Part shown: positions 1 through 8,560 of the stretch, piece after piece
How the letters are laid out: each line of letters opens with the position of its first letter
Position numbering within the stretch: the first letter of the stretch is position 1
Source: an uncultured Bacteroides sp.
GTDB lineage: Bacteria; Bacteroidota; Bacteroidia; Bacteroidales; Bacteroidaceae
Reading direction: 5' to 3'
DNA: 64,000 nt
NCBI GenBank assembly: GCA_945833835.1
Contig: CAMAFR010000007.1
Location: forward strand, 1 to 64,000
Notes under the pieces: model-generated
What the model saw: the letters and a program-made list of their open reading frames with translations, nothing else
Told to the model about the DNA's origin: nothing
Databases searched by the model: none
Position numbers and translations under genes: made by a program

Positions 1-2
1 AC

Positions 3-254
3 CAGCAGTTGCAGCAGAAGAATGAGCAGTTGCAACAGCAGGACCAGCAGTTGCAGCAGAAGAATGAGCAGTTGCAACAGCAGGACCAGCAGTTGCAACA
101 GCAGGACCAGCAGTTGCAGCAGAAGAACGAACAGTTACTGGCTCAGACCTCTATCATCCAATCCTTAGCGCGGATGCTCAAACTGTCTGGGCTGGACGAG
201 GCGGAAATAGCCGACAAGACGGGGCTGACGTTAGAGGAAATCCGGTTGTTATAG
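3..254 (+). CDS. C-terminal part of an Rpn-family (PD-(D/E)XK) recombination-promoting nuclease/putative transposase; 5' end outside window
   Basis: Open to the window edge; QLQQKNE/QLQQQDQ heptad repeats followed by a C-terminal tail (EAEIADKTGLTLEEIRLL) similar to the tail of the Rpn gene at 18099-19142. Confidence 0.7.
   Translation, partial: QQLQQKNEQLQQQDQQLQQKNEQLQQQDQQLQQQDQQLQQKNEQLLAQTSIIQSLARMLKLSGLDEAEIADKTGLTLEEIRLL
6..140 (+). repeat. 21-bp in-frame minisatellite (two unit types, QLQQKNE and QLQQQDQ)
   Basis: Units cagttgcagcagaagaatgag and cagttgcaacagcaggaccag alternate in the raw sequence. Confidence 0.9.
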
Positions 255-338
255 TGGCCACATAGCTATGTCTTACTCCGCAGACTAGTATCGACAAGTG
301 GCATGATATGTATTAAAAATATGCTACATTGTTATTTT

Positions 339-371
339 GAGTTTCCATCACACGATATGTAATGGAAACTC
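339..371. terminator. Inverted repeat between convergent genes
   Basis: gagtttccat ... atggaaactc perfect 10-bp arms with A/T-rich flanks. Confidence 0.6.
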
Positions 372-442
372 AGAATAAACATTGATAGGTTTATTGTTTT
401 TTTACTCAATAGACCAGTTATCACATAACTTATTGAATTCTA

Positions 443-1942
443 TTATTGTTCAGTTAAACAAATGTTGCTAATAGTAAACATTGCATTGGTATCATTGGGA
501 TAGAATAATAAATAATAGCTTTGGTCTTTTGCTTCTCCCACATCCACGAGGGTGGCACTAGTTGTACTAGTTCCTGCTGTTTTTGTGCAATCAATTACCA
601 TTGATACCTGATAAGTTTGATTTTCGATAACACATTTGTACAGTCTTGCAGCGTAATAAGTTTCACCATCTTTAATTGCACAAAATGAACCACTTTGATC
701 TGCAGTCATCATTGCTACGGTAATTTGTTTATTTGCAATATCGCAGCTGACATTAAAAGTTAAAAGATATTGTTTACCAGTATTGACTTTAGGTGCTTCA
801 CCATAATAGAATATGGTGTTACAACTCCAATGACCAGCGGCGGTCTTTTTGATTGAAATAGATTTGTTCTCATTCAATGTAGCTTCTCCACTTCCTATTT
901 TGGTACTAACTGTTCCAAAGGCTTTTCCCCATTCTCCGTTTGTAGTTAAGCCACCTTTACCTTGATTAGTAAGATCCGACAAGGATGTAGGCGCCATCAC
1001 ATAATTCATTTTTTCAACGTTTTCAGTAACCTCTGAAGCTGAATTTCCCCAAGAAGAACTAAGGCTTGAACCTAAAACAACGCTTATGGCATCGGGCTGT
1101 AATGTCAGATTGAACTTGATGGGTGTATCTGCTGTCAGTGTTACATCAGATGCCGGGGTGTACGTGTAATTCTTACTATTGGCAACAATGTTAAACATGG
1201 CTGTTCCTCCATCCAATGTTTGTGCAGGAACCACTGCCCAATATTCAATGGTGTCATCCTCCGTTGAAGAAGTATCTGAACCTTGATCAACCGTTACTGG
1301 ATTCAAAGTAATAGATTCGGGAGTTGAAGTATCATCTAATGTAACAGCATCTGTTGAAAGTGTCCATTTTACCGTTGGCTTGATGTTATTTAGTTGAACA
1401 GAGGTAATATTGGTAAAACCGCTCAATGAAACTTTCACTAATGTTAGTTTATGCTTGAACTCCAACTGGACAGCCGCAGCTTGCGCTATATTAACAATAG
1501 CATTGGCAGTCATTAAATCACTCTGTTCATAGGCATTGGTTTCACTCTGGTCAGTTTGAATAGTAAATGTCCTTGTTTCAGTCTCATTTTCGATTTCATT
1601 TGTGGTAGGATAACAAGCATAGAAAGAAGCTCCATCATTACCGTTATAAGTAAACGATTTAGTTTCATCTTTTAATTTCAAAGTACTGCCCTTCACCTGA
1701 AATTTTTCACCTTTCATGTCTTCTACTAAACCGGTAGAAAAGACTGTGATTTCATCATCCTCTGCAAAAGTCGTAGTTGTTGTACCATTATCAACTGTTG
1801 TCGTAGCACGCGCTACATCTCTATTGATGGCGAAGCTTACTTTTGTTCCTTCATTAGAGGTCAACTGTTCCACTTCATTATTGCTACAAGCCGAGAAGAG
1901 GGCTGTGGCAAGGCAGGCTGCGAAAAATAAATGTTTTTTCAT
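443..1942 (-). CDS. Fimbrillin family (Mfa-like) lipoprotein with extra C-terminal domain
   Basis: Lipobox signal peptide (ATALFSACSNNE), fimbrillin-like N-terminal region, then about 190 aa predicted beta-rich C-terminal region. Confidence 0.8.
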   Translation of the reverse strand: MKKHLFFAACLATALFSACSNNEVEQLTSNEGTKVSFAINRDVARATTTVDNGTTTTTFAEDDEITVFSTGLVEDMKGEKFQVKGSTLKLKDETKSFTYNGNDGASFYACYPTTNEIENETETRTFTIQTDQSETNAYEQSDLMTANAIVNIAQAAAVQLEFKHKLTLVKVSLSGFTNITSVQLNNIKPTVKWTLSTDAVTLDDTSTPESITLNPVTVDQGSDTSSTEDDTIEYWAVVPAQTLDGGTAMFNIVANSKNYTYTPASDVTLTADTPIKFNLTLQPDAISVVLGSSLSSSWGNSASEVTENVEKMNYVMAPTSLSDLTNQGKGGLTTNGEWGKAFGTVSTKIGSGEATLNENKSISIKKTAAGHWSCNTIFYYGEAPKVNTGKQYLLTFNVSCDIANKQITVAMMTADQSGSFCAIKDGETYYAARLYKCVIENQTYQVSMVIDCTKTAGTSTTSATLVDVGEAKDQSYYLLFYPNDTNAMFTISNICLTEQ

Positions 1943-1954
1943 TGTTATAAGTTT

Positions 1955-2068
1955 TTAGGTTATTGTTGTTGATTTGTTGGGGGATTCCTTCGTCCGGGAG
2001 GTGTAAGTTCCGCCCGGACTTAGTCTGGATTTCGACAGCCTGGGAGAGGCAATCCCCAAAGCCCTCAT
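1955..2068 (-). other. Possible leader ORF (37 aa) immediately upstream of the fimbrillin gene
   Basis: ATG..TAA reading MRALGIASPRLSKSRLSPGGTYTSRTKESPNKSTTIT, ending about 12 bp before the fimbrillin ATG; contains a stem-loop (1992-2019). Confidence 0.3.
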
Positions 2069-2131
2069 ACTTATGCAATGAAACTAACAATGCAGGGTGA
2101 TATGCCCGATGATGTTCAGCACGCCTCTTCC

Positions 2132-2860
2132 TCACACCAACGCCACACTCCCACTGACCAGCATCAGCAGGTAGACGATGCGGCGCAACATGACCGGACT
2201 GATGCGCTCAAAGCAGCGGGCACCGAAGAAGGAACCCAAGAAGATGCCGACGAGCCCGACCAGCCAATAATAAGGAATGGACGGGGAATAATACCCCACG
2301 TTGGCCCGAATCAGTGTATAGAAGACATTGAACACCACCGAAAAGGCCTGCATGGTGGCCAGGTACTCGCGCTTGTCGGGCAAGGAACCTATGCAGTACA
2401 CCACCACGGGTGGCCCCGGCATGGCAAACATACCGCCCATCAGCCCACTCAACGTACCGATGACCCCCTGCACCCGCACCGAACGGAAAGAAGGATGCCA
2501 CCGTTTCTCACCGAACAGGAAATAGAGCGCGATGAGAATGAGCAAACCGCCCAGACAACGCTTCAGCTGAGCATTGCCGAACGATGCCAGACAGGATACC
2601 GACAGGTAGGAAGCCAGCAGATTGAACACCACCACGACACCCATCCGTCGCCAACGGATGTGACGCAACTGTCGCAAGGCGACAAACAGGGCCGTCGTGC
2701 CGGCCAGCAACCCCGACAGCATGATGGACTCACCGTAAGTGGGTAGAAAAAAAGGGAAGAACATCATGACGAAGATGCCGAACCCGAACCCGCTGACCCG
2801 CTGGATGAAGCTGGCCGCCACGGTGAGCAGAAAGACCAAAAGACAGGTAAGGTAGCACAT
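2132..2860 (-). CDS. Sulfite exporter TauE/SafE family protein
   Basis: Polytopic membrane protein with TauE/SafE-like motifs (GFGFGIFVMMFFP, GGMFAMPGPPVVVY). Confidence 0.85.
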   Translation of the reverse strand: MCYLTCLLVFLLTVAASFIQRVSGFGFGIFVMMFFPFFLPTYGESIMLSGLLAGTTALFVALRQLRHIRWRRMGVVVVFNLLASYLSVSCLASFGNAQLKRCLGGLLILIALYFLFGEKRWHPSFRSVRVQGVIGTLSGLMGGMFAMPGPPVVVYCIGSLPDKREYLATMQAFSVVFNVFYTLIRANVGYYSPSIPYYWLVGLVGIFLGSFFGARCFERISPVMLRRIVYLLMLVSGSVALV

Positions 2861-2945
2861 GGACTGTTAATTTTCGTGCAAAGATAAAGAGATTTGTGGA
2901 AGTTTGCCTATATTTGGCCCGTTGTTCGAACCCTTGAAAGAAAAC

Positions 2946-3647
2946 ATGATGAAATACCTTATCTGCATATTGTTGCTACTCACTGGCCTGCGGATGCAGG
3001 CACAAGACATGAAGTCGCTGTTCGTCAACCTGCCGGACTCGCTCTCGCTGCTGCTGACCAAAGTGAACCGGGCCGACTTCGGCGACTTTCTGGCCAACGG
3101 CATGAAGGCGGAAGTGAAGAACCGCTTCGGGCAGACATCGGAGATGCTACGGCTGACCGATGACTACCTGCTGCTGCAAGAGAGCGAAGTGAGTACGGTA
3201 GAAATGAAGCTGTTGCCCGTGAATGACTCGGTGAAGGTCATCTGCACGGTACACACCTGCCTCGGCCCGGCAGCCGACAGCCACGTGGCTTTCTACTCCA
3301 CCCGATGGGAACGGCTGCCTGCCGACCACTACCTCCGCCTGCCTGCCGAGGAGGATTTCTATCTCAACACCTTAGCAGACAGCGACTCGCTGCAGGAGCT
3401 CCGCCTGCAAGCCGACCTCTACCTGAAACGTGCCTCGCTGGCCGATTCGACCGCCACCCTGCGCTTCAGCTACACCACCCCCGACTATCTGAACAAGGAG
3501 ACGGCACAGGCCTTGCGCCGATACCTGAAGAAAGAGCCGCTGTGCTACGACTGGAAGGACGGGCACTTTGTCCCCACACTGACCCCTGAACTGAAACTCG
3601 TGACGGCCGACGAATGGTATCCGCGCGCCATCCGCCAGCACCAGTAA
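2946..3647 (+). CDS. DUF3256 family protein
   Basis: Signal peptide then MKSLFVNLPDSLSLLLTKVNRADFGDFL, typical of Bacteroidales DUF3256. Confidence 0.75.
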   Translation: MMKYLICILLLLTGLRMQAQDMKSLFVNLPDSLSLLLTKVNRADFGDFLANGMKAEVKNRFGQTSEMLRLTDDYLLLQESEVSTVEMKLLPVNDSVKVICTVHTCLGPAADSHVAFYSTRWERLPADHYLRLPAEEDFYLNTLADSDSLQELRLQADLYLKRASLADSTATLRFSYTTPDYLNKETAQALRRYLKKEPLCYDWKDGHFVPTLTPELKLVTADEWYPRAIRQHQ

Positions 3648-3724
3648 ACAAGCTCCGCCCCATCTTTCCTTGCCTCTTCAAGTTAAAAACAATTAAACAG
3701 GCCGATTGTTCACACAAAAAAACG

Positions 3725-3732
3725 TATCTTTG
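3725..3732 (+). promoter_or_regulatory. Bacteroides -7 promoter element (TATCTTTG)
   Basis: Matches TAnnTTTG consensus upstream of the M23 peptidase gene. Confidence 0.5.
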
Positions 3733-3877
3733 GAACGTTTTAGTGAAAACGAAGCAGTCGTTTTCGTCGTTTGGCTTGAATTGTTTTACACCGGCAGTAC
3801 ATCGGCACTCTATGCCCCCCTTTCTGACCTCCTCAACATAGTGACCGATGCACGCTGCAAAAAATAGGAAAAAAGGA

Positions 3878-4801
3878 ATGATTTTAAAATGTATCAGAAC
3901 CGTGGCAGTTGCCGCGTTGACCTTCATGACACTCCCCGTTTCGGGACAAGACCTGTTGGCCCGCCAGGCTCCTGTCGACAGAAAGCTCAAAGCTGTAGAC
4001 TCATTGGCCCTCATCCGCCAAATCAAGGCCGAACAGGCCGCCTACCCTGCCTACAGCCTCTATCCCAACTGGAGCAATGACCGCGTACACGCCTTCGGAA
4101 AGACAGTCAGCGTCCCCGACAGCTTCCGCATTGACCTGACGGGCTTCTGTATGCCCACCACCCATACCCAAATCACCTCCAAATGTGGTCCGCGCTGGCG
4201 TCGTATGCACAACGGGCTGGACATCAAAGTCTACATCGGCGACACGATCCGTGCCGCTTTCGACGGACGGGTGCGCATGGTGAAATATGAGCGCAGGGGC
4301 TACGGCAAATATGTGGTGCTGCGCCACGACAACGGTCTGGAGACCATCTACGGCCACCTGTCCAAACAGTTGGTAGCAGAAAACGAATACGTCAAGGCCG
4401 GCGACATCATCGGCCTGGGCGGCAACACCGGCCGTTCCACCGGCTCGCACCTGCACTTTGAGACCCGTTTCCTCGGCGAGGTCATCAACCCCGAATTCCT
4501 CTTTGATTTCCCCAACCAGGATATTGTGGCCGACAACTACCTGTTTGTGCGCGGAGCCAACCGCTATGCCAAACAGCGTACACGTGCCCTCGCCGCCTTG
4601 CGTGCCGGCAAACCGGCATCGAGCGTAGTGGCTACCGCCGACGAGACCGGCGAAGGCATCCGCTACCACAAGATACGCAAAGGTGACACACTGGGCAGCA
4701 TCTCACGCAAATACCATATTTCCATTAACCGCCTGTGCCAGCTCAACGGACTGAAACGCACGTCCACCCTGCGCATCGGCCAAGTACTGAAATGCTCGTG
4801 A
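3878..4801 (+). CDS. M23 family metallopeptidase with C-terminal LysM domain
   Basis: HNGLDIKVYIGD...GYGKYVVLRHDNGLETIYGHL...GSHLHFETR (M23) and YHKIRKGDTLGSISRKYHISINRLCQLNGL (LysM). Confidence 0.9.
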   Translation: MILKCIRTVAVAALTFMTLPVSGQDLLARQAPVDRKLKAVDSLALIRQIKAEQAAYPAYSLYPNWSNDRVHAFGKTVSVPDSFRIDLTGFCMPTTHTQITSKCGPRWRRMHNGLDIKVYIGDTIRAAFDGRVRMVKYERRGYGKYVVLRHDNGLETIYGHLSKQLVAENEYVKAGDIIGLGGNTGRSTGSHLHFETRFLGEVINPEFLFDFPNQDIVADNYLFVRGANRYAKQRTRALAALRAGKPASSVVATADETGEGIRYHKIRKGDTLGSISRKYHISINRLCQLNGLKRTSTLRIGQVLKCS

Positions 4802-5340
4802 CAGCCACCAAAGACCAGTTTGAACAGGTCATTGCCCTTTGCCGTGACCTGTTCGCCAAGAAGCTGCACGACTATGGGGCGGCGTGGAGAATCATGCGCC
4901 CCACATCGGTGACAGACCAGATTTTCATCAAGGCCAACCGCATCCGCAGCATCGAGACCAAAGGTGTCGCCCTCGTGGACGAAGGCATACGCCCCGAGCT
5001 GATAGCCATCGTGAACTACAGCATCATTGGGCTGATACAGCTGGAGCTGGGCTATGCCGATACGGATGACCTGACGGAACAGCAGGCGCTGGACCTCTAT
5101 GACCGATTCGCACACAAGGCACTCGACCTGATGCTGGCCAAGAACCACGACTACGACGAGGCATGGCGAAGCATGCGACCCACGTCGTACACCGACCTTA
5201 TCCTGATGAAGATCTACCGCACCAAGCAAATCGAAGCCATCGGCGGAGCCACTCTGGTATCAGAAGGAGTGGACGCCAATTATATGGACATGATGAACTA
5301 TGCAGTTTTCGGACTTATCAAAATGGAGTTTGGAGCATAA
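4792..5340 (+). CDS. DUF1599 domain protein (two tandem domains)
   Basis: Internal duplication: KLHDYGAAWRIMRPTSVTDQIFIKANRIRSIE and KNHDYDEAWRSMRPTSYTDLILMKIYRTKQIE. Confidence 0.85.
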   Translation: MLVTATKDQFEQVIALCRDLFAKKLHDYGAAWRIMRPTSVTDQIFIKANRIRSIETKGVALVDEGIRPELIAIVNYSIIGLIQLELGYADTDDLTEQQALDLYDRFAHKALDLMLAKNHDYDEAWRSMRPTSYTDLILMKIYRTKQIEAIGGATLVSEGVDANYMDMMNYAVFGLIKMEFGA

Positions 5341-6631
5341 GGCCCGACACACGCTGGGCAAGGTCTGGGCCAACGGCTGCCGTTTCCTGCTGGGAGCGGC
5401 CTTTTTGTTTTCGGGCTTCGTCAAGGCCAACGACCCGACGGGTGTGTTCTACAAACTACAGGAATATGCCGAAGCGTTCCACGTACACGAGGCCCTGCCT
5501 ACAGTCCTCCTCTTCCTGTCGGCCATCGCGCTGGGTGTGGTGGAGTTCTCACTGGGCATTTACCTCATCTTCGGCATCCGCCGCAACGGCACATCGCGGC
5601 TGACGCTGCTGCTGCTCTCTTTTTTCACCCCGCTCACCTTGTGGCTGGCCCTGGCCAACCCCATCCAAGACTGCGGCTGTTTCGGCGACGCCATTTTGCT
5701 GGGCAACTGGCAGACGTTCTGGAAGAACGTGGTGCTGTGGGTGGCTGCCGTTTCCGTCTTCAGGGGCCGCCACCGCCTCTTCAAGTTGGTCTCGCATAAA
5801 GTGGACTGGCTGATAGGGCTCTACAGCATGGTGTTCATCCTGTTCTATGCGCTGTATTGCCTACACACGCTCCCGGTGTTCGATTTCCGCCCCTACCACA
5901 TAGGGGCCGACATCCGCAAAGGCATGGAGATGCCGCCAGACCAACACCCGACGGTGTATGAGACCACGTTCATCTATGCCAGAAATGGCCAGGAACAGGA
6001 GTTCACCATTGACAAGCTCCCCTCTGACAGCACCTGGACCTTCATAAATGCAAAAACTACCATAAAAGAACAGGGATATGAGCCGCCGATTCACGATTTT
6101 TCAATAACTTTGCAAGAGGATGGGACCGATGTGACCGACGAGGTGCTGGACGACCCCGGCTACACCTTCCTGCTCATCATGCCCCACGTGGCAGAGGCCG
6201 ATGACAGCAACATCGACCTGGTGAACGAGGTGTATGACTATTGCGTGGAGAACAGCTACCGCTTTATATGCCTGACGGCCTCATCGGACGGGGACATCAA
6301 CCGCTGGCAGGAAGACACGGGGGCCGAATATCCGTTCGCACGGACCGACGATGTGACGCTGAACACCATGATACGCGCCAATCCCGGCCTGATGCTGCTG
6401 CGGAAAGGAGTCATCCTCCACAAATGGGGAGCAGACGAATTTCCCGACGAGTACGACCTGTCCGCCCCGCTCGAACGCCTGACGCTGGGACAATCCGGCC
6501 AAAAGACGGTAGTGCGGCAGATTATGGAGGTATTGGGATGGTTCATCGGACCCCTGCTGGCACTCAGCCTGTGCGACGCCTTGTGGAAAATGGCACGCGC
6601 CCGCCGAAACCAGAAACAGACAACTCACTGA
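5300..6631 (+). CDS. BT_3928-type DoxX-like membrane protein
   Basis: DoxX-like GAAFLFSGFVKANDP and QDCGCFGDA motifs; position next to DUF1599 and tpiA. Confidence 0.8.
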   Translation: MQFSDLSKWSLEHKARHTLGKVWANGCRFLLGAAFLFSGFVKANDPTGVFYKLQEYAEAFHVHEALPTVLLFLSAIALGVVEFSLGIYLIFGIRRNGTSRLTLLLLSFFTPLTLWLALANPIQDCGCFGDAILLGNWQTFWKNVVLWVAAVSVFRGRHRLFKLVSHKVDWLIGLYSMVFILFYALYCLHTLPVFDFRPYHIGADIRKGMEMPPDQHPTVYETTFIYARNGQEQEFTIDKLPSDSTWTFINAKTTIKEQGYEPPIHDFSITLQEDGTDVTDEVLDDPGYTFLLIMPHVAEADDSNIDLVNEVYDYCVENSYRFICLTASSDGDINRWQEDTGAEYPFARTDDVTLNTMIRANPGLMLLRKGVILHKWGADEFPDEYDLSAPLERLTLGQSGQKTVVRQIMEVLGWFIGPLLALSLCDALWKMARARRNQKQTTH

Positions 6632-6658
6632 TTTATCAACCTATAAACTAAAAACAAA

Positions 6659-7414
6659 ATGAGAAAAAACATTGTAGCAGGCAACTGGAAAATGAACAAG
6701 ACCCTGCAAGAAGGTATCGCCCTGGCAAAAGAACTGAACGAAGCACTGGCCGCTGACAAACCGAACTGCGATGTCATCATCTGCACACCGTTCATCCACC
6801 TGGCTTCTGTCACTCCGATTGTGGACAGCGCTGTCATCGGTGTAGGTGCCGAAAACTGCGCCGACAAGGAAAAAGGTGCCTACACAGGCGAAGTATCTGC
6901 CGAAATGGTAGCCTCTACCGGTGCACAGTATGTCATCCTGGGCCACTCTGAACGTCGTGCCTACTACCACGAAACAGTAGAAATCCTCGCAGAAAAGGTG
7001 AAACTGGCTTTGGCCAACAACCTGAAGCCCATTTTCTGCATCGGCGAAGTGCTCGAAGAACGCGAAGCTGAAAAGCAGAACGAAGTGGTAGAAGCCCAGC
7101 TGGCCTCTGTCTTCTCACTCTCTGCTGAGGACTTCGGCAAGGTTATCCTCGCTTACGAACCGGTTTGGGCCATCGGTACCGGCAAGACTGCCACTCCGGC
7201 ACAGGCTCAGGAAATCCATGCCCACATCCGCTCGTTGGTAGCCGCCAAGTACGGACAGGAAGTGGCAGACAACACTTCTATCCTCTACGGCGGAAGCTGC
7301 AAGCCCTCCAACGCCAAGGAACTGTTTGCCAACCCCGACGTGGACGGCGGTCTGATTGGCGGTGCAGCCCTGAAGGTAGCCGATTTCAAAGGCATCATTG
7401 ACGCATTCAAATAA
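6659..7414 (+). CDS. tpiA: Triosephosphate isomerase
   Basis: [37 protein letters not shown] motifs. Confidence 0.98.
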   Translation: MRKNIVAGNWKMNKTLQEGIALAKELNEALAADKPNCDVIICTPFIHLASVTPIVDSAVIGVGAENCADKEKGAYTGEVSAEMVASTGAQYVILGHSERRAYYHETVEILAEKVKLALANNLKPIFCIGEVLEEREAEKQNEVVEAQLASVFSLSAEDFGKVILAYEPVWAIGTGKTATPAQAQEIHAHIRSLVAAKYGQEVADNTSILYGGSCKPSNAKELFANPDVDGGLIGGAALKVADFKGIIDAFK

Positions 7415-7433
7415 TCACGTCTGAACGCCAACG

Positions 7434-7469
7434 GTCATCCCGGGAGGCCGCCATGCACCCCGGGATGAC
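7434..7469. terminator. Stem-loop downstream of tpiA
   Basis: gtcatcccggg / cccgggatgac perfect 11-bp arms; no clear U tract. Confidence 0.45.
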
Positions 7470-7485
7470 TTAACCCACTACCAAC

Positions 7486-7950
7486 ATGAAGTATCTGTTA
7501 TCGCTTATTTTCATCCTCTGCCTCTCTGCGACAGCCACTGCCCAGACCACCATCTTCGAAGAGCTGCAGACCGACCGGCCAGGACAAGGAACGGTGAACA
7601 TCCATCAGGACAAGCGTATCACCGCACTGATAGGCAAATGCCTCCAACCGTCGCCGACAGCCGCCCCGGGCCAGAACATACTGAAGACAAGAGGATTCCG
7701 CATACAAGTATATGCCGGAAACAATTCGCGCGTGGCACGCAACGAGGCCAACGCCATGGCTGAAGAGGTCAAGAAGGCTTTCCCCAACATGCCGGTGTAC
7801 ACCTATTTCCAACCCCCACGCTGGCTCTGCCGGGTAGGTGACTTCAAAAGTATGGAAGAAGCCTATGACGCCATGCTCAAGCTGAAAGGCTGCGGCAAAT
7901 TCAAGGAAGTCGCTATTGTACGCGAGAACATTAACATATCCTTAGAATAA
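7486..7950 (+). CDS. SPOR domain-containing protein
   Basis: Signal peptide; [30 protein letters not shown]...[11 protein letters not shown] resembles SPOR. Confidence 0.8.
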   Translation: MKYLLSLIFILCLSATATAQTTIFEELQTDRPGQGTVNIHQDKRITALIGKCLQPSPTAAPGQNILKTRGFRIQVYAGNNSRVARNEANAMAEEVKKAFPNMPVYTYFQPPRWLCRVGDFKSMEEAYDAMLKLKGCGKFKEVAIVRENINISLE

Positions 7951-8543
7951 TGATTGACACCAACCTGATGAAATGGCCCGAAGACAAAGTGCAGCAGCTC
8001 ATGTCGCACTATCGGGAAATCCTGACTTTACTGGGAGAAGACCCCGAACGGGAAGGACTGCTCAAGACCCCCGAACGGGTGGCCAAGGCCATGCTCACAC
8101 TGACACGGGGCTATGACGTGGACCCGAAAGCCGTGCTCAGCGCGGCCAAGTTCAAGGAAGACTACCGCCAGATGGTCATTGTGAAGGACATTGATTTCTT
8201 CTCGCTCTGCGAACACCACATGTTGCCGTTCTATGGCAAGGCACACGTGGCCTATATCCCCAACGGCTACATCACAGGGCTGAGCAAGATAGCCCGCGTG
8301 GTGGACATTTTCTCACACCGCCTGCAAGTGCAAGAGCGCATGACCCTGCAAATCAAGGAGTGCATTGAAGATACCCTCCACCCACTCGGGGTCATGGTGG
8401 TCATCGAGGCCAAACACATGTGCATGCAGATGCGCGGCGTGGAAAAGCAGAACGCCATCACCACCACTTCCGACTTTACGGGTGCCTTCAACCAGGCCAA
8501 GACACGCGAAGAGTTCATGAACCTCATTCGCAGAGGCCGCTGA
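7950..8543 (+). CDS. folE: GTP cyclohydrolase I
   Basis: [43 protein letters not shown] motifs. Confidence 0.97.
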   Translation: MIDTNLMKWPEDKVQQLMSHYREILTLLGEDPEREGLLKTPERVAKAMLTLTRGYDVDPKAVLSAAKFKEDYRQMVIVKDIDFFSLCEHHMLPFYGKAHVAYIPNGYITGLSKIARVVDIFSHRLQVQERMTLQIKECIEDTLHPLGVMVVIEAKHMCMQMRGVEKQNAITTTSDFTGAFNQAKTREEFMNLIRRGR

Positions 8544-8560
8544 CCCCCTCCCCAGCCGGA

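Noticed and set aside
1884-2135. 83-aa ORF upstream of fimbrillin
   Set aside because: Overlaps both flanking genes out of frame; the 37-codon leader ORF is the better candidate.
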